This document shows, one piece after another, positions 32,273 to 41,005 of a stretch of DNA of 42,176 nt. Position numbers and translations under genes: made by a program. The notes under the pieces are model-generated. The model was not told where the DNA came from. It made no database searches and was given only the letters and a program-made list of their open reading frames with translations. Positions within the stretch are counted from its first letter, which is position 1; every line of letters begins with the position of its first letter. The stretch is taken from assembly GCA_022766945.1 (NCBI GenBank), contig JALEOU010000055.1, positions 1-42,176 of the forward strand, written 5' to 3'. This DNA comes from Fusicatenibacter sp. GTDB lineage: Bacteria; Bacillota; Clostridia; Lachnospirales; Lachnospiraceae.

Positions 32273-33292
32273 ATGGCAACGATTCGTGATGTGGCAAGAG
32301 AGGCGGGAGTCTCTACTGGTACCGTATCCAGGGCATTCAACGGGTACAAAGATATTCATCCGGTGACGAGAAAAAGAGTGTTTGAGGCGGCATGCAGGCT
32401 GGGGTATTCCCCCAATGTGAATGCAAAATCCCTGTCATCCAAATCCTCCTCCAATATGGGCCTGATTATTTCTGACTTCCTTGAGAGCGACAGGAAAAAT
32501 GGGTTTGCACTGGATCTGCTGAAAGGAACCTATCGTTATGCTTCTTTGCATCAGCTGGAGGTTGCACTGTATGCGCAGGATGCCGCAGGGAAGAATGCAA
32601 AATCATACGGGCAGTTTTGCACGGAGCACAGTATTTTCGGAGCAGTGCTGTCGGGAGTGGAAACAGAGGATGTCTATTTTGAGCAGCTGGTGGCGGCGAA
32701 ACTGCCCTGCGTTCTGATTGACGCATATGTCAGAGGAAACGGACTGAGCTGCGTCACAACGGATTTTAAAGCGGCTGCCCGGGAAATGACCGACTATCTG
32801 CTGGATGCGGGGCATCGGAACCTTTTGGTTGTGGAAGGAAAACGGGAGTCCAGGATCAATCAGGATCAGATCGCCGGTATCTGTGAGGCTTTTGCAAAGA
32901 GGGGAATGTCTCTTTCGGAGAAGCAGATCCTTACTGGAGAAATGCAGGAGAATACGGCTTATGAAAAGGTGAAAGCTTATCTTTTCCGGTATGGAAAAAG
33001 TGCGGCAACCGCTTTTCTCTGCCTGAGTGATGAGATGGCACTTGGGGTTATGCGGGCGGTAACGGAAGCCGGATATGCGATTCCGGATGATTTTTCCGTG
33101 ACCGGTTTTGATGGAATTCCGATCGGAGAATATACTACGCCCGCTCTGACTACGATAGAGCGGGACATGGAACGGATTGGATATCATGCGGCCCAAGTGC
33201 TGCAAGAACTTGGCAGACACCCGGAGCAGAGTAAGTGTGTTTCTGTTCCCTATCGACTGATCGAGAGAAACAGTGTAAAAAAGATTTTGTGA
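32273..33292 (+). CDS. LacI-family transcriptional regulator (first of two)
   Basis: 339 residues: helix-turn-helix (4-25, IRDVAREAGVSTGTVSRAFNG) with a hinge helix (LSSKSS region), and a periplasmic-binding-like sugar domain (about 60-335; DDFSVTGFDGIPIGEYTTPALTTIE near the C-terminus). It lies 4 bp after GH127 and a strong terminator follows. Candidate targets are the CGAAAACGTTTACG site before GH127 and the TTGCGCAA cluster before the ABC operon just downstream. Confidence 0.92.
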   Translation: MATIRDVAREAGVSTGTVSRAFNGYKDIHPVTRKRVFEAACRLGYSPNVNAKSLSSKSSSNMGLIISDFLESDRKNGFALDLLKGTYRYASLHQLEVALYAQDAAGKNAKSYGQFCTEHSIFGAVLSGVETEDVYFEQLVAAKLPCVLIDAYVRGNGLSCVTTDFKAAAREMTDYLLDAGHRNLLVVEGKRESRINQDQIAGICEAFAKRGMSLSEKQILTGEMQENTAYEKVKAYLFRYGKSAATAFLCLSDEMALGVMRAVTEAGYAIPDDFSVTGFDGIPIGEYTTPALTTIERDMERIGYHAAQVLQELGRHPEQSKCVSVPYRLIERNSVKKIL

Positions 33293-33338
33293 AAATACAC
33301 CGACAGTGACAGAGGAGTCATTGCCGGTGTATTTTTTT
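33293..33338 (+). terminator. Terminator after the first LacI gene
   Basis: AAATACACCG (33293-33302) pairs with CGGTGTATTT (33325-33334) around an inner CAGTGAC/GTCATTG helix, followed by a T-run. Confidence 0.88.
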
Positions 33339-33386
33339 ATAAGTGAGCGCATTCTGAGCAACGTAAGAGAAATAGTCAAAAAAGTT

Positions 33387-33400
33387 GCGCAAATTTGCGC
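33387..33400. promoter_or_regulatory. 14-bp palindrome with TTGCGCAA, upstream operator candidate
   Basis: GCGCAAATTTGCGC is a perfect palindrome, overlapping TTGCGCAA at 33385-33392. Flanked by AAAAAA and TTTTTT, it could also work as a small terminator hairpin. Confidence 0.6.
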
Positions 33401-33466
33401 TTTTTTGGACGGAAAAACCAGGAAAACAACCGAAAAAGAGATAAATACCTTGTGAAAATGTGCGTC

Positions 33467-33495
33467 TTGACTGTGAAAGAATGCAATGGTATGAT
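33467..33495 (+). promoter_or_regulatory. Promoter of the sugar ABC importer operon
   Basis: TTGACT (33467-33472), a 17-bp spacer and TATGAT (33490-33495). The leader to the ATG at 33680 is about 175 nt. AAGGAGGGAG lies at 33663-33672. Confidence 0.75.
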
Positions 33496-33601
33496 GGATA
33501 CATAGAAAATAACCTGTAAAAAATGACACAAAACAAAGAAACAAAGAAACAAACAACGATACGCTGTGCAAAATAGCAAAAAGAACAACAAACAAAGAGT
33601 G

Positions 33602-33649
33602 TTGCGCAAAGAAAATAAGATAGCGCAACAATAATGACCTGTTGCGCAA
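33602..33649. promoter_or_regulatory. Cluster of TTGCGCAA operator sites in the ABC leader
   Basis: TTGCGCAA at 33602-33609 and 33642-33649, and TAGCGCAA at 33621-33628 between them. Start-to-start spacing is 19 and 21 bp, about two helical turns each. The octamer is palindromic with a central CG, as in LacI-family operators. Confidence 0.6.
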
Positions 33650-33679
33650 AAAAGCAGAGCGTAAGGAGGGAGACAAGGA

Positions 33680-34642
33680 ATGAAAAAAGGAAAAGAAACC
33701 CTGGCGGTTACTGCAAAGAAACCGGGCAGACCATCCATTCTGAAGACGGCCAGAAAACACTGGATGCTGCTTCTGATGCTGCTGCCGGCCATCCTGTATG
33801 TAGTTGTGTTTTCCTACATACCTATGACCGGTATTGTGCTGGCTTTTGAGAATTACCAGTACGAAGGCGGCATTTACGGATCTCCGTGGATTGGGCTCCA
33901 GAACTTCAAGGCACTTTTGGTGTCCGGAAAACTTGGGATGGTCACAAGAAACACGCTTTTGTATAACATCGCATTTCTGCTGCTTGGAATTGTATTTGAG
34001 ATGGGAAGCGCGATCCTGCTCAACGAGCTGGTGGGAAAGAAATTTAAAAAACTGTCACAGTCATTTATGTTTCTTCCCTACTTCATCAGCTGGGTTGTAG
34101 CCGGAGCAATTATGTACAACATCTTCAACTACGAGCGCGGCGTATTTAACCATGTGCTGAATATGCTCGGCGCCAGCTCCTTTGACCTGTATAATACACC
34201 GGGAGCATGGCCGTTTATTCTGATCTTCCTGAAGATCTGGAAGCAGACCGGCTATGGTTCGGTAGTTTATCTGGCGGCAATCTCAGGTCTGGATCAGGAA
34301 ATGTTTGAGGCGGCATCCATCGATGGTGCAAATGCATGGCAGAAGATCCGCCACATTACGATTCCATCTCTGATCCCGACGATGATGATTCTGCTTCTTA
34401 TGGGCATTGGAAATATTTTCCGCGGTGATTTCGGTCTGTTCTATCAGACAGTCAAGAGCAGTGCGCTGCTGCAGCCTGTCACAGACGTTATTGACACTTA
34501 CGTATTCCGGCTCCTCATTAACAACAGCGATATCGGCGTATCTGCGGCAGCAGGCCTTTATCAGTCTATTCTGTGCTTTGTGACGATCACAATCTGTAAT
34601 AAGCTGGTGAAGAAAATCGATCCGGATTATGCTCTGTATTAA
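33680..34642 (+). CDS. CUT1 sugar ABC importer permease, first subunit (LplB/YteP type)
   Basis: 320-residue membrane permease with about six TM helices (N-terminal helix about 27-48) and the ABC permease EAA loop in EAASIDGANAWQKIRHITIPSL (about 205-226). Its basic tail before the first helix and its size match LplB-like subunits for oligosaccharides. The start is set by AAGGAGGGAG. The next permease starts 18 bp later. No ATPase gene is in this operon, as usual for systems that share an MsmX-type ATPase. Confidence 0.93.
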   Translation: MKKGKETLAVTAKKPGRPSILKTARKHWMLLLMLLPAILYVVVFSYIPMTGIVLAFENYQYEGGIYGSPWIGLQNFKALLVSGKLGMVTRNTLLYNIAFLLLGIVFEMGSAILLNELVGKKFKKLSQSFMFLPYFISWVVAGAIMYNIFNYERGVFNHVLNMLGASSFDLYNTPGAWPFILIFLKIWKQTGYGSVVYLAAISGLDQEMFEAASIDGANAWQKIRHITIPSLIPTMMILLLMGIGNIFRGDFGLFYQTVKSSALLQPVTDVIDTYVFRLLINNSDIGVSAAAGLYQSILCFVTITICNKLVKKIDPDYALY

Positions 34643-34660
34643 GGAAAGGAGTTAGAAATT

Positions 34661-35566
34661 ATGACTGGAAAGAAACATCACGGCAGAAAAATGAGCAAGG
34701 ATACGCTTGCAGTGAATATCCTGGGCTATGTGCTGATCGGCCTGTTCGCACTCATCTGCGTTGTACCTTTTTATCTGATTATTGTGGCATCTTTTACCCC
34801 GGAAGCATCTCTGATCCGAAATGGTTACCCGCTGATTCCTACCGAGTTCAGCATTGAAAGCTATCTGCTTTGCCTGAAGAACCCGGTATCCATCCTAAAG
34901 GCATACGGAACCACCATCGGTGTAACTGTGGTTGGTACCGCCTGTGCTGTGTTTATCGCAACAATGACAGGCTATGTATTGTCCCGCAAGGATTTCCCGT
35001 GGCGCAATCAGTTCTCCTTCTTCTTCTTCTTTACCACACTGTTCAGCGGAGGACTGGTACCGTGGTACATGCTCTGTGTACGTTATCTGAACTTTAAAAA
35101 CTCTTATATCGGAATCCTGCTTCCGCTGATGTTTTCCGTATGGAATATGATTATTGCCAAGTCGTTCATGAACGGAATCCCAAGTGCGATCAGCGAATCG
35201 GCAAAGATGGACGGTGCCAATGACTTTGTGATCTTTATCCGTCTGATCCTTCCGTTAAGTAAACCGCTGCTGGCTACTCTGAGCCTGTTTTCAGCACTGG
35301 CTTACTGGAACGACTGGTATAACTGTATGCTGTTTATCACAGATGAAAACATGTTTACCCTGCAGTATTATCTGCAGAGAATGCTGGGAAGTGCGGAGGC
35401 AATGCGTATCGTCGCAGAAAAATCAGGTATGGCGCTTCCGTCGGTACCTCTGGAGAGCATGAAGATGGCCATGACGGTAATCGCAACCGGTCCGATCGTT
35501 CTGCTTTATCCGTTTGTACAGAAATACTTTGTAAAAGGTCTTACCATCGGTGCTGTGAAGGGCTGA
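34661..35566 (+). CDS. CUT1 sugar ABC importer permease, second subunit (LplC/YtcP type)
   Basis: 301 residues, with about six TM helices (first about 20-45) and the EAA-type loop in SESAKMDGANDFVIFIRLILPL (about 181-202). The length and the FTPEASLI region with FSIESYLLCL match YtcP/LplC. It pairs with the preceding permease. It is followed after 89 bp by the binding-protein gene; the gap contains a small hairpin (TGCCC-GAT-GGGCA, 35576-35588). Confidence 0.93.
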   Translation: MTGKKHHGRKMSKDTLAVNILGYVLIGLFALICVVPFYLIIVASFTPEASLIRNGYPLIPTEFSIESYLLCLKNPVSILKAYGTTIGVTVVGTACAVFIATMTGYVLSRKDFPWRNQFSFFFFFTTLFSGGLVPWYMLCVRYLNFKNSYIGILLPLMFSVWNMIIAKSFMNGIPSAISESAKMDGANDFVIFIRLILPLSKPLLATLSLFSALAYWNDWYNCMLFITDENMFTLQYYLQRMLGSAEAMRIVAEKSGMALPSVPLESMKMAMTVIATGPIVLLYPFVQKYFVKGLTIGAVKG

Positions 35567-35575
35567 TGAAGATAT

Positions 35576-35588
35576 TGCCCGATGGGCA
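35576..35588. repeat. Small hairpin between permease and binding-protein genes
   Basis: TGCCC/GGGCA with a 3-nt loop, without a T-run. In ABC operons such structures can stabilise the downstream binding-protein mRNA. Confidence 0.4.
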
Positions 35589-35655
35589 GACAGCAAAAAG
35601 ATATCCAAAAAGCAGGGAAATGCTTTTGGAATAGAAAAGAAAAGGAGAAAGGCAT

Positions 35656-37299
35656 ATGAAAATGAAGAAACTTGTATCAACAGCAGTAAGTCTTGGACTG
35701 GCAGTTTCCATGCTGGCCGGATGCGGCAGCAGCGGATCTTCGAACACAAGTACCAACAGCGGTTCCGGTTCCGCAGCTTCTGCGCAGAGCGAATCAGTCG
35801 AAACTGTTTCCCTGGATGGTCTTCCATCCGCAGTAGGAGAGGGAACCATTACAGCGGAGCCTGGCTTTTACGCGAACACGGATCTCAGCGATTCCTATAC
35901 CGTCAATATGTATCTGATCGGTGACACACCGAATGACTGGCAGAAGGTTCTGGACAAAGTGAATGCATATCTGGAGCCATACAATACCAAACTTGCAGTC
36001 ACCTTTATGAGCTGGAGCGATTATCAGACCACGTATTCTCTGGTACTTGCAGGCGGCGAACAGGTTGACCTGATCTTTACCGCACCCTGGTGCTATATGT
36101 ATAATGAGGCAGCAAAAGGCTCATTCTATGAGCTGACTGATGACTTTGTAAGCAAATATATGCCTCTGACAGACAAATATCAGGCAGAGGAGAGCTGGGA
36201 TGAAACTACAATCTCCGGCAAGACCATCGCGGTTCCTTCCAATGTGGCAGCACCGACGGGCAAAATCGTAGCAGTACGTCAGGATCTGATGGAAAAATAC
36301 GGAATGTCCGAGCTGGATACCTGGGATGATTACAAAGAATACATGCTCACAATCGCTGAAAAAGAGACTCCGGAAAGCGGTATCTATGCACTGGCTGCAT
36401 CCGGTGACAACAATGAGCTGTGGGATGTCTACCGTCAGCAGACAGATACCTTCCTTGCACTGGACAGCAGCTATCTGGATATGATGTACGAATACAATGG
36501 CAGTATCCCGGAGAAAGAAGATATCAAACTGGCATACGAATTTGATTCTTTCCGCAATTACGCAAAGGATATGAAAGAGATGGCAGATGCAGGATGCTGG
36601 AGCCGCAGCGCCCTGACAAACACGGTAACCGATGATGATGCATTCGGCAACCTGCAGGGAGCTTCCATCGCATGGAATGGTTCTGTATTTACCTATATGG
36701 AGCAGGCGGAGAAAACAGAAGGCGTTGAGTGTATGGCGTATGATCTGACAAAAGATCACCTGTGCGGAGCAGAAGCATACTCCAACAACGATATGGCGAT
36801 TGCAGCAGGTTCCAAAAATCCGCAGCGTGCAGCAATGGTACTCGATCTGATCAAATTTGATACTTACCTGAACAGACTTCTGATCCTTGGCATTGAGGAT
36901 GAGCATTATACAATCAATGACAAGGGAGAATATACTGAGCTTGAGAACGCAGCTAATTTTGCAGCATATGCAATCTCTGCTTCCTGGGCAATCAAGAACG
37001 GTGATCTGGATGAAGCAGGTGTTCCGGAGCGTGAGAAGGAGATCAGCGATGCATGGGAAGAGCGCGTGACCATGAACCCGACCATTACCTTTGTGTTTGA
37101 TGATACCAGCGTGAAATCTTATGTTTCCGCAGTGACCTCAGTTCTGACAGATTATGTTCCGATGCTGGAACTTGGCCTGGTGGACGACGTGGACAAAACT
37201 CTTGACGAGATGATCAGCAAGTGCTATGATTCAGGATTACAGGAGATCTATGATGCATTTTACACTCAGTACGATGAGTGGAAAGCAACACGTGAGTAA
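35656..37299 (+). CDS. Sugar ABC importer lipoprotein substrate-binding protein
   Basis: 547 residues with a lipobox (LAGC, Cys23), then a Ser/Gly/Asn-rich linker to about 45. The two-lobed binding protein follows, with a DUF3502-type C-terminal part (about 400-540) and a characteristic FMSWSDYQTTYSLVLAGGEQVD stretch. It captures the sugar substrate outside and delivers it to the two permeases. AAGGAG is upstream of the start. A terminator at 37312-37343 follows, limiting readthrough into the second LacI gene. Confidence 0.91.
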   Translation: MKMKKLVSTAVSLGLAVSMLAGCGSSGSSNTSTNSGSGSAASAQSESVETVSLDGLPSAVGEGTITAEPGFYANTDLSDSYTVNMYLIGDTPNDWQKVLDKVNAYLEPYNTKLAVTFMSWSDYQTTYSLVLAGGEQVDLIFTAPWCYMYNEAAKGSFYELTDDFVSKYMPLTDKYQAEESWDETTISGKTIAVPSNVAAPTGKIVAVRQDLMEKYGMSELDTWDDYKEYMLTIAEKETPESGIYALAASGDNNELWDVYRQQTDTFLALDSSYLDMMYEYNGSIPEKEDIKLAYEFDSFRNYAKDMKEMADAGCWSRSALTNTVTDDDAFGNLQGASIAWNGSVFTYMEQAEKTEGVECMAYDLTKDHLCGAEAYSNNDMAIAAGSKNPQRAAMVLDLIKFDTYLNRLLILGIEDEHYTINDKGEYTELENAANFAAYAISASWAIKNGDLDEAGVPEREKEISDAWEERVTMNPTITFVFDDTSVKSYVSAVTSVLTDYVPMLELGLVDDVDKTLDEMISKCYDSGLQEIYDAFYTQYDEWKATRE

Positions 37300-37311
37300 G
37301 GATGAAATTCC

Positions 37312-37343
37312 AAAAGGGGGTAGGGTATCTGCCCCCTTTTTTT
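37312..37343 (+). terminator. Terminator after the binding-protein gene
   Basis: AAAAGGGGG (37312-37320) pairs with CCCCCTTTT (37332-37340), followed by more T. The second LacI gene starts 46 bp later and has no visible promoter, so it probably depends on readthrough. Confidence 0.88.
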
Positions 37344-37389
37344 AAAAAGGACATTTTCGGCGGAAAAAGCTGGGAAAGGAGAAACGGCT

Positions 37390-38382
37390 ATGATCAGATT
37401 GGAGGAAGCGGCGAGGGAACTGGGAGTTTCGAAGAGCACGGTATCACGTGCGATGTCGGGAAAGGGAAGAATTTCCGAAGAAACCAGAGAGAGAGTTCGC
37501 TCTTATATCCGTGAGCATGGCGGGATGGAAGAGAAGAAAAAAAGCTGCGGGCAAACACAGAATATCGCTGTGGTGATTCCGTCGGATGCTTATCTGATCA
37601 GTATTCCTTTTTTTCAGGAATGTCTCCTTGGAATCAGTGAGATGGCTTCGATGCTGGAATACAATGTGATGATTGCCATCGGATCTCCCACAGACGCCTC
37701 CAACATTCAGGCACTTGTGGAGAAGAAAATCGTAGATGGCATTATCCTGATGAGAAATGTGGAGGGGGACAGCGTACTGCAGTACCTGGTGGAACAGCAT
37801 TTTCCAACCGCCATGGTGGGAAGCTGCGAATACAGAGAAGTCATTCAGGTGGACAGTGATAACCGGGTTGCTTCTGAGACGCTGATTTCACTTCTGATCC
37901 GACAGGGCTATCGTCATTTCGCAATGGTTCTGGGGGATTCCACGTACGAGGTTAATAAAGACCGGTGCCATGGATTTTACGATGCTCTGGAAAAAAGCGG
38001 ATTGCCCGCTGAGCATCAGAAAATCTACCCGAATGTCACAAATGTGCAGATGATTAACAGCATCATCAGTGATATTTTTGCAGGAAAAATTGAATGTATC
38101 GTCTGTGGGGATGATGTGCTCTGCACGCAGATGGTCTCAGCGCTGCAGGCGGAAGGATACAGGATCCCAAAAGATGTCTCGATTGTTTCGCTGTGCAACA
38201 GCATTAACCTGGACTGCTTTTCCCCAGCTGTGACAGCCATTAATGTTTCCGCGCGCAAACTGGGCAACGTAGCGGGGAAACAGCTGATCAGTTATCTGAA
38301 AGGTGAGACATACAATGCGAAGACAACTGTGGAATTTGAGATGATGCTTCGAAAATCGGTGGGGAAGATCTATCAAGGGTAG
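37390..38382 (+). CDS. LacI-family transcriptional regulator (second)
   Basis: 330 residues: helix-turn-helix (about 3-25, LEEAARELGVSKSTVSRAMSG), then a short hinge and a sugar-binding domain (about 55-325). It is only 17 bp before the large GH2 gene, which it probably accompanies in one operon. The DNA-contact residues differ from the first LacI protein (SKSTVSRAMSGKGRIS versus STGTVSRAFNGYKDIH), so the two are likely to recognise different operators. Candidate sites are TTGCGCAA and the cre-like sequence before GH127. Confidence 0.92.
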   Translation: MIRLEEAARELGVSKSTVSRAMSGKGRISEETRERVRSYIREHGGMEEKKKSCGQTQNIAVVIPSDAYLISIPFFQECLLGISEMASMLEYNVMIAIGSPTDASNIQALVEKKIVDGIILMRNVEGDSVLQYLVEQHFPTAMVGSCEYREVIQVDSDNRVASETLISLLIRQGYRHFAMVLGDSTYEVNKDRCHGFYDALEKSGLPAEHQKIYPNVTNVQMINSIISDIFAGKIECIVCGDDVLCTQMVSALQAEGYRIPKDVSIVSLCNSINLDCFSPAVTAINVSARKLGNVAGKQLISYLKGETYNAKTTVEFEMMLRKSVGKIYQG

Positions 38383-38399
38383 GAAGAGAGGATAAACAG

Positions 38400-40880
38400 A
38401 TGTATTTAATGGGGGAAGAAGTAAGGCAGACAGAAAATTTTAACCTGGGGTGGTACTTTTTCCATGGGGATGAGGAACAGATACCGGGACAAAAAGAGAC
38501 GGACAGTTACAGGAAGGTAAAGCTTCCCCACGACTGGAGTCTTGAATATCCCTTTGATCAGAATGCACCCTCCTGCGGTTCCGGAGGCTATGTGGAGACG
38601 GGGATCGGCTGGTACCGGAAACTGTTTCAGGTCAACCCGAAAGCAGCTGATGGGAGAAGAGTGATCTTATCGTTTGAAGGTGCTTACATGCTGACGCGGG
38701 TATGGATCAACGGGCAGTATTTGGGACAGCATGTCTATGGATATACACCATTTTCCTTTGATATTACGGAGTTTTTGGAAAAAGACGGCAGTGAGAATGT
38801 GATTGATGTGCGGGTGGATAATTCCGCACAGCCCAGTTCCCGGTGGTATTCCGGATCTGGAATTACGAGAAATGTCTGGATCAGTTCCGTACAGGAGCTC
38901 CATCTGGCGCCGTATGGGGTGTGGATTCGCCAGCCTCAGGTCAATGAACAGAAAGCAGTTCTCTTGATTGAGACGAGAGCTGAGAAAACAGACGCTTCAG
39001 AAGAGAAGCTGCCGGTAAAGAGTACAGCAATTGAGACAGAGACGGTGATTTTTGCACCGGATGGAACGGTATGCGCATCCGGAAAAGCAGAGGCAAAGCA
39101 TGTTGGCGGAAGCCGAGGAAGGGAATTCCTTACGTGCGAGAAGTTTGAGATTGAACAGCCTCTTTTGTGGGACACGGAACATCCCAATCTGTACCGGGTT
39201 GAGACAAGGATTTATGAGCAGGGAATGTTAAAGGATGAAGCTGCAACGATGATGGGTCTTCGCAGCGCAGTGTTTACACCGGATCAGGGCTTTTTACTCA
39301 ATGGAAAACAGGTGAAACTCAATGGTGTCTGCATCCACCACGATGGCGGCTGTGTCGGCGCTGCAGTGCCGCTGCCGATCTGGGAGAGAAGGCTGAAGAA
39401 AATCAAAGAGATGGGTGCCAATGCGGTGCGCATGTCCCATAATCCGCCGGATCCGGCACTGCTGGATCTCTGTGACCGCATGGGTCTGCTGGTTATGGAT
39501 GAGGCGTTTGACGAGTGGAGAGTGCTGAAAGGCAAAGAGCTTGGCAGCAATACCCACGAGAGCCGCGGATACTCAGAATGGTTTGACAGCTGTCATGAGG
39601 AGGATCTGACATTGATGCTCCGTCGTGACCGGAATCACCCCTGTATTGTAATCTGGAGTATCGGAAACGAGGTGCCGGATCAGACGACAGAGGACGGTCA
39701 TCTGACGGCACGCCGTTTAAAGGGGATCTGCAAGATGCTGGATCCGGAGCGGGCAGTGACGCAGGCAAACGATCAGATTTGCGCGGAACCGCGCCGTGCC
39801 ACCGATGCCTTCTTAAATGAGCTGGATGTGGTGGGATATAATTACGTGGGCAGATGGCGTACCAGAAGAGAAACACTGTACGACGATGACAAGAGAGCGA
39901 ACCCCGCCTGGTGTATGATCGGAACGGAAAATCCTGGTGTCGGCGGAATCCGCGGGGAATACCAGATGGAGGTTTCGGAAAAGGCAGGCTGGTGGACCTA
40001 TCCGTATTTCAGCGCTCCTGTGGAAGTGGGAAGAGTGCTGCGTTATACCATGACGCATGATTATGTTTCCGGCGACTTTATGTGGACCGGTGTGGATTAT
40101 CTGGGAGAAGCACACTGGCCGGCGCGGTCTGCCACTTCGGGTGTGCTGGATACCGCCGGCTTTGAAAAGGACAGTTATTATTTCTACCAGAGTATCTGGG
40201 ACCGGGAAAGACCTATGGCGCATCTGATGCCTCACTGGAATCTGGAAGTTGAGGAAGGAACCATTGTCCAGGTCCTTGGATTTACCAACTGCGATTATGC
40301 GGAGCTGGTGCTGAACGGCAAGTCCTACGGCAGAAAATCCTATAGTTATCCTGCGTATGGAATGACGGAAAAATATGGCCATTACGATAAGGTTCAGTAT
40401 CCGGTCAGCACGGACAATCTGTTCCTTAGCTGGGATGTTCCGTATGAACCGGGATGTATCGAGCTGATCGGATACCAGGATGGCAGGGAGACTGTGCGTC
40501 ACACGGTTTTCACAGCAGGGGAGCCATTTTGTGTGCGCCTCGTCTGCTGCGGAGACACAATGAAAGGCGATGGCCTGGATGTAGTGCAGATAGAAGCGGA
40601 AGTTCTCGATGACAAAGGAAATCTGTGTGTGCAGGCGGATACGGAGCTGTTCTTTGAAGTGGAAGGAGACGCCGCGGTGATTGCTGTGGATAACGGCAGC
40701 CCGAGGGAAATGCAGAGTGCAAAACTTTCCCATATTCACGCATTCCACGGCAAAGCACTGGCGATTCTGCAGTCAGATGAGATAAAAGAGAAGGTGCAGG
40801 GAGAAAGCAGAAACTGCCAGGTGACGGTACATGCCCAAAATGTGCAGGGAGACTGCGTAAAAATCAGGATTGTGCAGTGA
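38400..40880 (+). CDS. Glycoside hydrolase family 2 enzyme, long form (beta-galactosidase-like)
   Basis: 826 residues, no signal peptide, so cytoplasmic. N-terminal sugar-binding jelly-roll (about 10-170), Ig-like domain (about 175-290), TIM barrel (about 295-600), with acid/base Glu424 in IGNEVPD and nucleophile Glu510 in MIGTENPG, then one or two C-terminal Ig-like domains (about 635-825). Many such enzymes are beta-galactosidases or beta-glucuronidases; the substrate cannot be set. AGAGAGGAT is upstream of the start. It is co-transcribed with the second LacI gene (17-bp gap). Confidence 0.88.
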   Translation: MYLMGEEVRQTENFNLGWYFFHGDEEQIPGQKETDSYRKVKLPHDWSLEYPFDQNAPSCGSGGYVETGIGWYRKLFQVNPKAADGRRVILSFEGAYMLTRVWINGQYLGQHVYGYTPFSFDITEFLEKDGSENVIDVRVDNSAQPSSRWYSGSGITRNVWISSVQELHLAPYGVWIRQPQVNEQKAVLLIETRAEKTDASEEKLPVKSTAIETETVIFAPDGTVCASGKAEAKHVGGSRGREFLTCEKFEIEQPLLWDTEHPNLYRVETRIYEQGMLKDEAATMMGLRSAVFTPDQGFLLNGKQVKLNGVCIHHDGGCVGAAVPLPIWERRLKKIKEMGANAVRMSHNPPDPALLDLCDRMGLLVMDEAFDEWRVLKGKELGSNTHESRGYSEWFDSCHEEDLTLMLRRDRNHPCIVIWSIGNEVPDQTTEDGHLTARRLKGICKMLDPERAVTQANDQICAEPRRATDAFLNELDVVGYNYVGRWRTRRETLYDDDKRANPAWCMIGTENPGVGGIRGEYQMEVSEKAGWWTYPYFSAPVEVGRVLRYTMTHDYVSGDFMWTGVDYLGEAHWPARSATSGVLDTAGFEKDSYYFYQSIWDRERPMAHLMPHWNLEVEEGTIVQVLGFTNCDYAELVLNGKSYGRKSYSYPAYGMTEKYGHYDKVQYPVSTDNLFLSWDVPYEPGCIELIGYQDGRETVRHTVFTAGEPFCVRLVCCGDTMKGDGLDVVQIEAEVLDDKGNLCVQADTELFFEVEGDAAVIAVDNGSPREMQSAKLSHIHAFHGKALAILQSDEIKEKVQGESRNCQVTVHAQNVQGDCVKIRIVQ

Positions 40881-40924
40881 TTTCATAAGAGAAGTGCCTG
40901 AGCACACGATCGGGATCATACAGT

Positions 40925-40965
40925 GATACAAAAAAAGGAGCCGTTGCCTGGCTCCTTTTTGTATC
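40925..40965. terminator. Bidirectional terminator between convergent genes
   Basis: GATACAAAAA...GGAGCC pairs with GGCTCCTTTTTGTATC; the A-run and T-run on either side of the GGAGCC stem allow it to act in both directions. Confidence 0.85.
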
Positions 40966-41005
40966 ACCAAAAGATCGATTTGGATCTTGCCAATCGATGT
41001 AAAAA

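Larger units (their letters stand above)
33293..33679. other. 387-bp regulatory region before the ABC importer operon
   Basis: No gene. It holds the terminator (33293-33338), a first TTGCGCAA site in a 14-bp palindrome (33385-33400), the promoter (33467-33495), a long A-rich, T-poor leader from about 33502 with a tandem CAAAGAAA (33534-33549), and three more TTGCGCAA-type sites (33602-33649). Confidence 0.75.

Noticed and set aside
33523-33576. 17-codon open frame (MTQNKETKKQ...) in the ABC leader
   Set aside because: There is no ribosome binding site before its ATG and no attenuator structure following it; a leader peptide is not supported.
32603-33760. 385-residue minus-strand frame across the LacI gene and the ABC leader
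   Set aside because: Low-complexity Phe/Leu-rich translation caused by the A-rich leader; overlaps the terminator and promoter and has no start site support.
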